From an uncultured Barnesiella sp. (GTDB lineage: Bacteria > Bacteroidota > Bacteroidia > Bacteroidales > Barnesiellaceae), in NCBI GenBank assembly GCA_944320015.1, contig CALUFO010000003.1, positions 62,001-126,000 of the forward strand: a DNA stretch of 64,000 nucleotides. Direction: 5' to 3'. Below the pieces are notes generated by a model, which was not told where the DNA came from, did no database searches, and worked only from the letters and a program-made list of their open reading frames with translations. Positions 1-8,452 of this stretch are shown one piece after another. A program made the position numbers and the translations under genes. Position 1 is the first letter of the stretch; every line of letters starts with the position of its first letter.

Positions 1-1
1 G

Positions 2-37
2 CTCAAAGAATACAACCGTAAATTCTATGAGCGGTAA
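2..37 (+). CDS. C-terminal end of an unidentified gene (partial)
   Basis: The window opens inside a reading frame that ends in TAA at 35-37. The last residues read LKEYNRKFYER. Eleven residues are too few to name a family. The gap to the next start is 43 nt on the same strand, so it could be the upstream partner of the SlyD-like gene. The other two frames also stop early, so this assignment rests only on the frame being open to the window edge and on its charged, protein-like composition. Confidence 0.45.
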   Translation, partial: LKEYNRKFYER

Positions 38-80
38 AACCCCTCCAACGAATACTAACTCCTTAATTACATAAAACCTT

Positions 81-644
81 ATGGAAATAAAACCAGGTAA
101 ATTTGTGGTTCTCACCTACGACCTCTATGCCGGCGCAGGCGAACCGGAAGAGACTTTGATGATGCGCGCCACCGACGAAATGCCCGACCAGTTTGTTTTT
201 GGCGTCGAACAAAATATTCTTCCTGCAATGATGAAACGGCTCGAAGGATTGAAACAAGGCGACAAATTCGACTTCGTTCTCTCCTGCGACGAGGCTTTCG
301 GCGAACGCAACGAAGAGCATGTGATCGAACTCGACAAAAACATCTTCATGGTCGACGGCAAATTCGACGACCAAACCGTATTCGAAGGAAACACCGTTCC
401 CATGATGACCGCCGAAGGCTACCGCATCAACGGCTCGGTACTGAAAGTTTCGGACAATAAAGTCCTCATGGACTTCAACCACCCGCTGGCCGGCGAGAAC
501 CTGCACTATGTGGGTATGGTGAAACTCGTGCGCGACGCCACCGACGAAGAACTGCACCCCCGCCACAGTTGCGGCTGCGGCTGCGGTCACGACCATAGCG
601 GTTGCGGCGACGGCTGCGGCGATTGCTGCGACGGCTGCCACTAA
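81..644 (+). CDS. FKBP-type peptidyl-prolyl cis-trans isomerase, SlyD-like
   Basis: A 187-residue protein of the SlyD branch of FKBPs, which combine prolyl isomerase and chaperone activity in the cytoplasm. The N-terminal FKBP half (about residues 5-70) carries the family pattern with 'GLKQGDKFDFVL' followed by 'EAFGERNEEHVIELDK'. The insert-in-flap chaperone region follows, and 'DFNHPLAGENLHYVGMV' (about residues 133-149) is the conserved closing strand. The last about 25 residues are a Cys/His/Gly/Asp tail (SCGCGCGHDHSGCG and onwards), like the nickel-binding tail of enterobacterial SlyD. Metal binding is inferred from this tail; a role in metallocentre assembly is not shown by neighbours. 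A strong hairpin follows the stop. Confidence 0.9.
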   Translation: MEIKPGKFVVLTYDLYAGAGEPEETLMMRATDEMPDQFVFGVEQNILPAMMKRLEGLKQGDKFDFVLSCDEAFGERNEEHVIELDKNIFMVDGKFDDQTVFEGNTVPMMTAEGYRINGSVLKVSDNKVLMDFNHPLAGENLHYVGMVKLVRDATDEELHPRHSCGCGCGHDHSGCGDGCGDCCDGCH

Positions 645-666
645 AAAAGACAACAGCCCCATAAGA

Positions 667-701
667 ACGAGGGCGGGTCGCTGTCGCGCGCCCGCCCTCG
701 T
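667..701. terminator. Terminator hairpin between convergent genes
   Basis: A perfect 11-bp stem, ACGAGGGCGGG paired with CCCGCCCTCGT, closes a 13-nt loop between the stop of the SlyD-like gene and the 3' end of the DUF3667 gene. It is GC-rich with only a short T run (TCGTTT), so it may serve both directions or simply protect 3' ends. Confidence 0.6.
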
Positions 702-719
702 CGTTTACTACCAATAAGG

Positions 720-1430
720 TTAATACCCGATTATCAACATCACCCCGACACCAACTATCACACAAAACAAAAGATAAAGAACCGAAGCACACAAGGTGCG
801 CCCCATCGTTTTCCAAAACTTGTCGGGGAAAAGCGAATACGCCGCCCAATAAGTGGGAAGCAGGCAAAGAGCCATCGAAGCCCACTCATACACCGTATAA
901 TACGAAGCGTCCAGCACCCACCCTATCGGCGTCACTACCAGCGAGAGCAAGATATACAACACCGACAGGTAACAACAACCCAGCAGATACTCTACCCAAT
1001 TGTACCGCGCAGCACCGGCCTTGCGGAAAGCTATCTTGACGGCCAGCACCATAAACGGAACCGTGGCGATAGTAAGGAGGGTATAATGCTCGACTATCCA
1101 ATTGTGCGTGTCCGACACTTCGATCGTCGAAATCGTTCCGGGCAATCCCTTGATATGCCCGAAGAAAAGCAGAATCACACACCATACCGCCAGCAACGGG
1201 ATAGGAGCCATATAGCCTTTGCGGCGCCCGGCGAAATAATCGCTGATCAGCCGGTCGGGGTGGACGACCAACGTGCGCGTCGTCTTGATAAAAGTATTGT
1301 CGACATGAAAAATACCGTGCAGAAGATTGTCCCACACACTCTTCCAAGTCAAACGTCCCACCGTAGACTTCTGCCCGCAATGGTTACAAAAGTTTCCTTC
1401 AAATTCGGTTCCACAGTTTTTGCAAATCAT
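720..1430 (-). CDS. DUF3667-type zinc-ribbon membrane protein
   Basis: A 236-residue membrane protein. It begins with a zinc ribbon, MICKNCG with cysteines at residues 3, 6, 15 and 18, followed by the DUF3667 signature (HGIFHVDNTFIKTTR ... HPDRLISDYFAGRRKGYMAP). About five hydrophobic segments fill the rest. The family is common in Bacteroidetes and has no established function. The frame is open further upstream to 1511, but a promoter (-7 TATCTTTG on the minus strand at 1459-1466) lies inside that extension and the zinc ribbon begins exactly at the ATG at 1430, so this start was chosen. It is convergent with the SlyD-like gene. Confidence 0.8.
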   Translation of the reverse strand: MICKNCGTEFEGNFCNHCGQKSTVGRLTWKSVWDNLLHGIFHVDNTFIKTTRTLVVHPDRLISDYFAGRRKGYMAPIPLLAVWCVILLFFGHIKGLPGTISTIEVSDTHNWIVEHYTLLTIATVPFMVLAVKIAFRKAGAARYNWVEYLLGCCYLSVLYILLSLVVTPIGWVLDASYYTVYEWASMALCLLPTYWAAYSLFPDKFWKTMGRTLCASVLYLLFCVIVGVGVMLIIGY

Positions 1431-1458
1431 CTTTCTCTCTTCATTAAAAACCGGGAGA

Positions 1459-1490
1459 CAAAGATACATCGCCCCACCCTTCCCGCCAAC
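1459..1490 (-). promoter_or_regulatory. Bacteroidetes-type promoter for the DUF3667 gene
   Basis: Read on the minus strand, TATCTTTG (1459-1466) matches the -7 box TAnnTTTG, and GTTG (1487-1490) lies 20 nt upstream in the -33 position (consensus TTTG). The predicted start point is a few bases before the ATG at 1430, which supports the short form of the protein. Confidence 0.5.
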
Positions 1491-1507
1491 AAACCATCGT
1501 CCGAATT

Positions 1508-2014
1508 TCAAAAATAGTTCGTCGGGCGATGCGGCCGGCGGTTACAAGCCAACCGAATATCGCTCTTCACGGTCGACAACGCTCCCTGATACTGCAATTG
1601 CCGGCGCGCGCTCTCTTCGGGCAGTTTCGTGACAAACCACTGCGAGAGAATATAGTGTACTATCGCCCGTTCGAGCTGGTGACAAATCGACTCGTCGAGC
1701 CCCCGCGCCCGCTCCTGAGGCAACACGACGGCAAAAATCACATCACTCTCGGTCGAGGCATACTCGCCCGAGAGATAAGCCGACAGGGCGTGCGTCATCT
1801 CGTCACGGGCATCGGAAAGCCAGCGGGAAACAAACGGCCGGTCATCGTCCGAAACAATAACCGCATGGCTCCACCCCGTTTTCAAATCGGCGGCTCCGGC
1901 CATGCTTTTCGCCACATACGCACACTCCACGGTCAACTCACGCAATACTTCCTCCTCCGAAAAAGCGAACACCACCGTTTCCTTCAAATTTCCCTTTTTT
2001 CCCATCTCTTTCAT
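1508..2014 (-). CDS. Conserved hypothetical protein, third gene of a phage-like trio
   Basis: A 168-residue soluble-looking protein without signal peptide or membrane segment. It has an acidic N-terminal half, a helical middle (DDDRPFVSRWLSDARDEMTHAL) and a C-terminal 'ILSQWF...LPEESARRQLQYQGAL' segment ending in the basic 'RRPHRPTNYF'. The composition and the compact size recall small structural or morphogenesis proteins in Bacteroidales prophages, but I do not recognise a named family. Its ATG overlaps the TGA of the upstream gene by four bases (2011-2014), so it is the last gene of a translationally coupled set. No phage terminase, portal or integrase is present in the window, so it may be a remnant or a domesticated unit. 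Confidence 0.65.
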   Translation of the reverse strand: MKEMGKKGNLKETVVFAFSEEEVLRELTVECAYVAKSMAGAADLKTGWSHAVIVSDDDRPFVSRWLSDARDEMTHALSAYLSGEYASTESDVIFAVVLPQERARGLDESICHQLERAIVHYILSQWFVTKLPEESARRQLQYQGALSTVKSDIRLACNRRPHRPTNYF

Positions 2015-2472
2015 CTCCTTTTTATTAAATCATATACATATAATATCACTACGCCCAAAAACACAATCGAAAGGATTCTCGGCACTCCGGCCGACGACAC
2101 GTCACGGGAATAACCTGTCGACCGCTCGCCCTTCTGCACGGCTTCGCTCTCCATACGCCCGGCCAACGAATCGGCGACAAGAAGCTCGTTTCGGGTCGAA
2201 AGGTCTATCGCGCGGCTCACCCGGGTGAGCGAGACACGAGGCGCCTCGCCCGGCTTCCGCAAAGTATCGAGCGAACAGTCTATCTGTATCCACTCCCATT
2301 CTCCCCGACCCCGCCATTCGGCTCGCCACACCGAATCAATCACGGCATCGACACGATAGTCTACCTCCCGGTCTATACGGCTCCGGCTCGCATCGGTCGT
2401 CCGGCGGGAAACGTGGCAACCCGCCAAAAACGACAGCAACAGACAACCCGCAAATACACAAAGCGCTTTCAC
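2011..2472 (-). CDS. Small lipoprotein with C-terminal membrane anchor (u-spanin-like topology)
   Basis: A 153-residue protein with two membrane signals at opposite ends. The N-terminus (MKALCVFAGCLLLSFLAGC) is a lipoprotein signal with lipobox LAGC, so Cys19 would be lipidated. The C-terminus (about residues 130-153) is one hydrophobic helix, 'ILSIVFLGVVILYVYDL', followed by the positive stop IKRR. The middle is charged and long enough to reach across a periplasm. This lipid-at-one-end, helix-at-the-other plan is that of unimolecular spanins, the phage proteins that fuse inner and outer membranes at lysis. The function is inference from topology only. It overlaps both neighbours by four bases (ATGA), forming a coupled operon. 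Confidence 0.65.
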   Translation of the reverse strand: MKALCVFAGCLLLSFLAGCHVSRRTTDASRSRIDREVDYRVDAVIDSVWRAEWRGRGEWEWIQIDCSLDTLRKPGEAPRVSLTRVSRAIDLSTRNELLVADSLAGRMESEAVQKGERSTGYSRDVSSAGVPRILSIVFLGVVILYVYDLIKRR

Positions 2473-2873
2473 GACTCACCCCCTTTCTGCATCTGATAAA
2501 TAATGAGCAGCGCCGACCGCTCCGACAAGTAAAACCGAGGCGCCGGCTTCTCGGCCAATACCGTACAGAGGGCATCGTTAAACGACACCTTCGGCCGCCT
2601 ACGCAAATACCCCGCCAACAAATTGGCCAAATCGTTGTACATCTCTATCCGTATCGACGACGCACAACGCGGCGAACGGCCATTGATGATGCGCTTCACA
2701 TTACGGCGAGCCTCTTCATAACTGATATAAAAACGGGGAGCCACAGAATAAATCACATGACGGACCACTTTCTCGCGAGGCACATTCACGGCCTCTTTCC
2801 CCAACGATTTGAGGGCGGCGTTATACGCCCTGAACAAATCCCGGTCTCTTTCTTCCTTGTAATACAATTCCAT
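2469..2873 (-). CDS. Conserved hypothetical protein, first gene of a phage-like trio
   Basis: A 134-residue basic protein, not recognised. It reads MELYYKEERDRDLFRAYNAALKSLG, then 'HVIYSVAPRFYISYEEARRNVKRIINGR', and ends in 'FYLSERSALLIIYQMQKGGES'. It is probably all-helical, with a possible nucleic-acid-binding character from the many Arg and Lys residues. The frame extends upstream to 2945, but that extension (cysteine-rich and out of character) runs over the -7 box at 2943-2950, so the ATG at 2873 is preferred. Its stop overlaps the next gene's start by four bases, and the three genes form one unit with a promoter just upstream. Confidence 0.65.
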   Translation of the reverse strand: MELYYKEERDRDLFRAYNAALKSLGKEAVNVPREKVVRHVIYSVAPRFYISYEEARRNVKRIINGRSPRCASSIRIEMYNDLANLLAGYLRRRPKVSFNDALCTVLAEKPAPRFYLSERSALLIIYQMQKGGES

Positions 2874-2942
2874 ACTTGTTTTTATTACAGGAAGGTCTAC
2901 AAAACAGGTGTTTCCGCAACACCTCGGCAAAAACAGGTAGTG

Positions 2943-2974
2943 CAAATATAACGCAATATTGGTATTTTTACAAT
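2943..2974 (-). promoter_or_regulatory. Promoter of the phage-like trio
   Basis: On the minus strand TATATTTG (2943-2950) is a good -7 box and ATTG (2971-2974) sits 20 nt upstream as a degenerate -33 box. The region beyond is very AT-rich. It is divergent from the GSCFA gene promoter. Confidence 0.55.
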
Positions 2975-3057
2975 CTAAAAATGGTTATTTTACCATCATA
3001 TTATATTTTTTTATTTTTTCAGATGTTAAATTAGAATACAAGTCACTCAAAATTCAC

Positions 3058-3065
3058 TATTTTTG
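3058..3065 (+). promoter_or_regulatory. -7 promoter box for GSCFA / murF-alr
   Basis: TATTTTTG matches TAnnTTTG 23 nt before the ATG at 3089. No convincing -33 TTTG was seen at the expected distance, so only the -7 box is annotated. Confidence 0.4.
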
Positions 3066-3088
3066 AATCTATAAACCGAGCGACAAAT

Positions 3089-4078
3089 ATGGATTTCAGA
3101 ACAGTCATTGATTTTCCCCCACAACCGGGATACCTCGACCACCGGCAACACATCTTGCTGTTGGGGTCGTGCTTTGTCGAAAACATAGGCGGATGGTTGC
3201 GGCAGCGGAAATTCAACGTCGATATAAATCCCTTCGGCACACTTTACAACCCCGAGTCTGTCGCCCGCAGTTGGGAGCGCATCGCCACGGGAGAGCCCTT
3301 GACCGGCAACCAACTGTTTTCTCAAAACGGGGTGTGGCACAGCTACGCACATCACTCCCGGTTCTCCCAAAACGACAAAACGGCGATGCTATCGTCCATA
3401 AACGACCGCATCGAAAAGGCTCACGCCCGACTGCAAGAGACCGAGCGAATAATCATCACATGGGGAAGCGCATATGTCTACCGCCTGAAAACGACGGGCG
3501 AAGTCGTCGCCAACTGCCACAAACAACCGGCGGCACTGTTCGACCGAGCTCTCCTCTCGGTCGAGGAAATCGTATCCCGATGGCGGAAAATCATACAAGA
3601 CATCGAAACCCGCATGCCCCGTTGCCGCATACTCTTCACGGTAAGCCCCATACGCCACCTCAGCGACGGGGCGCACTGCAACCAGATAAGCAAAGCCACC
3701 CTGCTATTGGCCATAGAACAACTACAACGGGAATCCAAGATATGCGACTACTTCCCGTCATACGAGATATTGCTCGACGACCTCAGAGATTACCGGTTCT
3801 ACGACACCGACATGGCACACCCTTCGGCCGTGGCCGTGAACTATATCAGCGAAATACTCGCCAACGCATATCTCACTCCCGAGAGCCAAGCGATTGCCGC
3901 GCGATGGTATAAGCTGCACACCGCGCTCGGGCACCGACCGCTCAACCCACAATCAGGCAACTATAAAAACTTCTTGCAAAATACGCTCGACCGAATCGTC
4001 GAATTTCAGCAAACTTATCGTTATATAAACGTATCGGACGAAATCGCCGAATTAAAGACAAGAATCAACTCATTATGA
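3089..4078 (+). CDS. GSCFA domain-containing protein
   Basis: A 329-residue protein of the GSCFA family, named for the motif seen here as GSCFVENIG at residues 26-34. The family is predicted to be SGNH-like, and a second conserved block, 'DTDMAHPSAVAVNYI' near residue 240, supplies the Asp-x-x-His that would complete a Ser-Asp-His site with Ser27. There is no signal peptide, so it should be cytoplasmic. Its TGA overlaps the ATG of murF-alr by four bases, which couples the two genes and suggests a link with the cell wall, but the substrate is unknown. Confidence 0.85.
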   Translation: MDFRTVIDFPPQPGYLDHRQHILLLGSCFVENIGGWLRQRKFNVDINPFGTLYNPESVARSWERIATGEPLTGNQLFSQNGVWHSYAHHSRFSQNDKTAMLSSINDRIEKAHARLQETERIIITWGSAYVYRLKTTGEVVANCHKQPAALFDRALLSVEEIVSRWRKIIQDIETRMPRCRILFTVSPIRHLSDGAHCNQISKATLLLAIEQLQRESKICDYFPSYEILLDDLRDYRFYDTDMAHPSAVAVNYISEILANAYLTPESQAIAARWYKLHTALGHRPLNPQSGNYKNFLQNTLDRIVEFQQTYRYINVSDEIAELKTRINSL

Positions 4079-6543
4079 ACTACACGACTACCGAAATCGC
4101 AACAATCGTCAAGGCCGAAAAACGCGCCTATAAAGACCATACCATCACCGCGCTGCTCACCGACAGCCGCTCGCTCACATTCCCCGAAGAAACCCTGTTC
4201 TTCGCATTGGTCACCGAGCGCAACGACGGGCACCGATATATCCGGGACCTCTACCGCAAAGGGGTGCGCGACTTTGTCGTGGAACGCCATATCCGGGAAG
4301 AAGACCAAATGCCCGAAGCCAACTTCATCGTGGTCGACAACACGCTCGACGCCTTGCAGCATTTGGCCGCGGTTCATCGCCGGAAATTCAAAATCCCCGT
4401 GATCGGGGTCACCGGCAGCAATGGAAAGACTACCGTCAAAGAGTGGCTCTATCAACTGCTCCAGCCCGACTACAATACCGTGCGCTCGCCCCGGAGCTAC
4501 AACTCCCAGATAGGTGTGCCCCTATCGGTCTGGCAAATGGGGAAGAAAACCGAAATGGCGATTTTCGAGGCCGGTATCTCCCAGCCCGACGAAATGACCC
4601 GGCTCGAAGAGATTATCAAACCCACGCTCGGGCTCATCACCAATATCGGCGAGGCGCATCAAGAAGGATTCCAGTCGATACAGCAAAAGTGTATCGAGAA
4701 ACTCACCCTGCTGAAAGCCTGTGACTGCATCATCTACGACGGCGACAACAGCCTCATTTGCGAGTGCGTGGAGAAACTCTGCTTCGGTTGCCGGGAGATT
4801 GCATGGTCGCGCAAAGACCGGGATAAACCCCTGTACATATCCAAAATCATCAAAGGCAACGACTCTACCAAAATAGAATACACCTACCTGCAATACCATT
4901 GCAGTTTCACGATCCCGTTTGTAGAGGACGCCTCCATCGAAAATGCGATTCACTGCTTGGCGGTCATGCTTTATTACAACCGGCCGCCCGAAGCCATCTC
5001 CGAGCGTATGGCTCGACTCACACCGGTCGCCATGCGTATGGAAGTCAAAGAAGGCTTAAACAACTGCCTCATTATCAATGACAGCTACAACTCCGACATC
5101 AACTCGCTCACCATCGCTCTCGATTTTCAAAATCGCCGGGCTGCCGCCAAAGGCATGCGCCGCACGTTGATTCTATCGGACATTTACCAAACCGGATTAC
5201 CCCCGGCCAGCCTCTATCGCAAAGTAGCCGATATAATCCTGCACAAAGGCATAGAGCGGCTCATCGGAATCGGGCCCGTCATCTCGGACAACGCCTACCT
5301 CTTCAACCTCGAGAAAAAATTCTACCCCTCGACCGAGAATTTCCTCTCGCAGCTCGATCCGGCCGATTTCCACAACGAATTGATTTTGATAAAAGGCGCC
5401 CGGGAATTTCATTTCGAGCTGATCTCAGAGACCCTCGAATTGAAGCAACACGAAACCATTCTCGAAGTTAACCTCGACGCCATTGTCAACAACTACAACC
5501 TATTCAAATCGAAGCTGCGCCCCGAAACCAAAATCATCTGCATGGTCAAAGCCTTTGGCTATGGCGCAGGCTCCTACGAACTGGCCAAGACCTTGCAAGA
5601 CCGTGGCGCCGATTTCCTCGCCGTAGCGGTAGCCGACGAAGGCGCCGAACTGCGCAAGGCCGGAATCACCATGCCCATATTGGTGATGAACCCCGAGATG
5701 AGCAGTTTCCGCACCCTTTTCAGCTATTACCTCGAACCCGAGATATACAGCTTCGACCTGCTGAAAGCCATTATCGCCGAAGGGGAGAAACTGGGTTTGA
5801 CAGGCTATCCCGTACACATAAAAATCGATTCGGGCATGCACCGCCTTGGATTCGAAGAAAAAGACATGCCGCAAGTGGTAGACATTCTCAACGACCAAAC
5901 CGTTGTCCTCGCCCGCTCGGTATTCTCGCATTTCGCAGGCAGCGACGAACCCCGGTTCGACGACTATTCGCACCGGCAAATCGAGACCTTCACCCGCTGC
6001 GCCGATTACCTGCAACAACACTCCAAGCACAAAATTCTGCGCCATATACTCAACACCGCCGGCATACTGCGGTTCCCCGAGTATCAAATGGATATGGTGC
6101 GGCTGGGCATAGGACTTTACGGAGTATCCCCCATCGACGCCCCCTGCGGCGTGCAAACCGTAAGCACGTTGAAGACGACAATCCTCCAAATCAAGGAACT
6201 GGCCGCCGGTGAGACCGTAGGATACGGGCGCAAAGGGGTGCTTGCCCGAGACTCCCGCATAGCGGCTATTCCCATCGGCTATGCCGACGGGCTCGACCGT
6301 CATTTGAGCAACGGGAAAGGCTGCGTCGTAGTCAATGGGAAACGAGCGCCCATCGTCGGAAACATTTGTATGGACGTCTGCCTCGTCGATGTAACCGACA
6401 TCGATTGCCGCCCCGGCGACCGGGTCGAAATATTCGGCGAGCAATTATCGGTTTCCGAGATTGCCAAGACTCTCGACACGATACCCTACGAGATACTCAC
6501 CTCGGTTTCCACCCGGGTAAAGCGAATCTATTACAGAGAGTAA
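4075..6543 (+). CDS. Bifunctional MurF-alanine racemase fusion
   Basis: An 822-residue fusion of two cell-wall enzymes. Residues 1 to about 450 are MurF, which adds D-Ala-D-Ala to UDP-MurNAc-tripeptide using ATP; the P-loop is GVTGSNGKTT near residue 110. From about residue 458 ('ETILEVNLDAIVNNY') the protein is an alanine racemase: the PLP lysine lies in 'MVKAFGYGAG' near residue 491 and the catalytic tyrosine in 'ETVGYGRKG' near residue 714. Making D-Ala and using D-Ala-D-Ala in one polypeptide fits a channelling or co-dosage logic. This fusion is typical of Bacteroidetes. The MurF P-loop is intact; no residue is obviously lost in either half. It is coupled to the GSCFA gene by an ATGA overlap and followed by a terminator. 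Confidence 0.95.
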   Translation: MNYTTTEIATIVKAEKRAYKDHTITALLTDSRSLTFPEETLFFALVTERNDGHRYIRDLYRKGVRDFVVERHIREEDQMPEANFIVVDNTLDALQHLAAVHRRKFKIPVIGVTGSNGKTTVKEWLYQLLQPDYNTVRSPRSYNSQIGVPLSVWQMGKKTEMAIFEAGISQPDEMTRLEEIIKPTLGLITNIGEAHQEGFQSIQQKCIEKLTLLKACDCIIYDGDNSLICECVEKLCFGCREIAWSRKDRDKPLYISKIIKGNDSTKIEYTYLQYHCSFTIPFVEDASIENAIHCLAVMLYYNRPPEAISERMARLTPVAMRMEVKEGLNNCLIINDSYNSDINSLTIALDFQNRRAAAKGMRRTLILSDIYQTGLPPASLYRKVADIILHKGIERLIGIGPVISDNAYLFNLEKKFYPSTENFLSQLDPADFHNELILIKGAREFHFELISETLELKQHETILEVNLDAIVNNYNLFKSKLRPETKIICMVKAFGYGAGSYELAKTLQDRGADFLAVAVADEGAELRKAGITMPILVMNPEMSSFRTLFSYYLEPEIYSFDLLKAIIAEGEKLGLTGYPVHIKIDSGMHRLGFEEKDMPQVVDILNDQTVVLARSVFSHFAGSDEPRFDDYSHRQIETFTRCADYLQQHSKHKILRHILNTAGILRFPEYQMDMVRLGIGLYGVSPIDAPCGVQTVSTLKTTILQIKELAAGETVGYGRKGVLARDSRIAAIPIGYADGLDRHLSNGKGCVVVNGKRAPIVGNICMDVCLVDVTDIDCRPGDRVEIFGEQLSVSEIAKTLDTIPYEILTSVSTRVKRIYYRE

Positions 6544-6615
6544 ACGAACAAGCGGCGCCACACCTGTCGTCATAATCCCCGGGCGCGTCTTGTTCTTGAC
6601 TTCCTATCATACGGC

Positions 6616-6652
6616 AAGGGGCTGTCTCAATACAACGTTGAAACAGCCCCTT
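6616..6652. terminator. Terminator hairpin between murF-alr and RNase G
   Basis: AAGGGGCTGT pairs with ACAGCCCCTT, extended by CTCAA/TTGAA, around a TACAACG loop, and is followed by TTTG. It lies between two convergent genes. Confidence 0.7.
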
Positions 6653-6677
6653 TGTTACCGGTAAGACACCGCTGGTC

Positions 6678-8252
6678 TCATTTTTTAATTTCAATTTCTT
6701 CTTTCAGGTCAATCTCGTTTTTCTCAGTATCGAAGAACTTATATTCGAGATAAGCGAGCGACTGATTGGGGATCACCTTCATCTGGAAAGTGTATTTGCA
6801 GCGCCACTTCATCTTTAATGAAAATACGCCTTGGTTGATATATGCGGCTACGAAAGGATGCACATGCAAAGTGAATTTCCTGATTTTCAACTTATACACC
6901 AAATAATGGATTTTCGACTCCAATAAATCGGTAAACAGCAAGGAGGGAGGTATAGTGCCTTTACCGTGACAAGTCGGGCAATCTTCGCTGGTAATAATAT
7001 CGAGGGCCGGACGTACCCGCTGGCGGGTAATCTGCATCAATCCGAATTTGCTCAATGGCAAAATATTGTGCCGAGCCCTATCGTTGGCCATCAATTCTCG
7101 CATACGGTCATACAGCTTCTGTCGATTTTCGGCTTCGTCCATATCGATATAATCGATGACAATAATTCCGCCCATATCGCGCAACCGCAGTTGCCGGGCA
7201 ATTTCTTCGGCAGCGTTCATGTTCACATCGAGGGCATTGCTTTCTTGGTCCGACGAGGCTTTTGAGCGATTCCCGCTATTGACGTCGATCACATGTAAAG
7301 CCTCGGTATGCTCGATGATTACATACGCTCCACTCTTAAAAGAGACAGTTTTACCTAACGAAGATTTTATCTGTTTCGTAATGGCGAAGTTATCGAAAAT
7401 AGGCAATTCCCCTTCATACAACTTGACAATATCTTTTCTATCGGGAGAGATGATACTCACATAATTGTATATCTGATTGTAAGTCTCCTTGTCGTTGACA
7501 TAGATATGTTCAAACGAAGGGCTGAATATGTCGCGCAACACGCCCACCGTCCGCCCGGTCTCTTCATAAACGAGCGAAGGGAGTTGTGCTTTCTGCAACT
7601 TCACCAGCATATCTTCCCAGCATTTCACCAACGTTTTGAGCTCGTTGTTCAACTCGGCGACCCGTTTTCCCTCGGCCACAGTCCGCACAATCACCCCGAA
7701 ATTGCGAGGCTTGATGCTTTGTATCAACTGCCTGAGGCGCAGTTTCTCTTCATTGGACTTGATTTTTTGCGACACAGACACTTTGTCGGAGAACGGTATC
7801 AATACCAAGAAACGACCGGCAAACGAGATTTCGGCCGTAAGACGGGGGCCTTTGGAAGAGATGGGTTCCTTGGCGATTTGAACCAAGACCTCTTGACCCA
7901 CTTTCAAAGTATCGTTTATAGTTCCGTCCTTTTCAATGTCGGGTTGCAAATGGAATTTAGAGAGAGACAGCACCCGCTTGCGGTCGGCAAGCGACTGTTT
8001 AAGGAACTTCGCGCTCGAATTGTACTGTGTGCCCAAATCGAGATAATGCAGGAAAGCGTCCTTTTCGTAACCTACATCGACAAACGCTGCATTCAGTCCC
8101 GGCATCAGCTTTTTGACCCGTCCCAAATAGATGTCGCCCACCGAAAACGAAATGTTGCGAGCCTCTTTTTGAAGCTCTACCAATCGGCCGTTTTCGAGCA
8201 GTGCAATAGAAATCTCCTTGGGCTGTACGTCTACTACAAGTTCGCTGGACAT
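6678..8252 (-). CDS. rng: Ribonuclease G family endoribonuclease
   Basis: A 524-residue Rne/Rng-type single-strand endoribonuclease for rRNA processing and mRNA decay. The S1 RNA-binding domain lies at about residues 36-120 ('VGDIYLGRVKKLMPGLNAAFVDVGYEKDAFLH'). The catalytic domain follows, with the Mg-binding segment 'HVIDVNSGNRSK ... GGIIVIDYIDMDEAENR'. The zinc-link motif is CPTCHGKG. Length and layout match RNase G rather than RNase E, as there is no long C-terminal scaffold. It is the last gene of an HU / COX24-like / rng run on the minus strand, and a 200-nt leader with two hairpins separates it from the gene upstream. Confidence 0.95.
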   Translation of the reverse strand: MSSELVVDVQPKEISIALLENGRLVELQKEARNISFSVGDIYLGRVKKLMPGLNAAFVDVGYEKDAFLHYLDLGTQYNSSAKFLKQSLADRKRVLSLSKFHLQPDIEKDGTINDTLKVGQEVLVQIAKEPISSKGPRLTAEISFAGRFLVLIPFSDKVSVSQKIKSNEEKLRLRQLIQSIKPRNFGVIVRTVAEGKRVAELNNELKTLVKCWEDMLVKLQKAQLPSLVYEETGRTVGVLRDIFSPSFEHIYVNDKETYNQIYNYVSIISPDRKDIVKLYEGELPIFDNFAITKQIKSSLGKTVSFKSGAYVIIEHTEALHVIDVNSGNRSKASSDQESNALDVNMNAAEEIARQLRLRDMGGIIVIDYIDMDEAENRQKLYDRMRELMANDRARHNILPLSKFGLMQITRQRVRPALDIITSEDCPTCHGKGTIPPSLLFTDLLESKIHYLVYKLKIRKFTLHVHPFVAAYINQGVFSLKMKWRCKYTFQMKVIPNQSLAYLEYKFFDTEKNEIDLKEEIEIKK

Positions 8253-8343
8253 AAATTGTTTGTTATAGATTACTGTTTGTTATGCGACATGTCTGTCGTC
8301 TTGAGAAGAAACAGGCATCTCGCCAAAAGTGTTCTCCACACGC

Positions 8344-8420
8344 ACCATTCTGTCGTAAAAATGGTGTCGATAAAGCAGAAAGAACAAATCCAATGCCTCG
8401 AAACGCATTAAATTTGTTCT
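8344..8420 (-). promoter_or_regulatory. Structured leader upstream of rng
   Basis: The 200 nt between rng and the small upstream gene hold two hairpins. One pairs AGAACAAAT (8381-8389) with ATTTGTTCT (8412-8420), extended by AATGC/GCATT, and on the minus strand is followed by a T-rich TTTCTGCTTT. The second pairs ACCAT with ATGGT (8344-8365). They may be an attenuator or processing site; RNase E of E. coli is known to control its own mRNA through 5' leader hairpins, but nothing here proves the same. Confidence 0.35.
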
Positions 8421-8452
8421 TCGTGTTCTGTCATTCGGTGAGTCGACAGACA

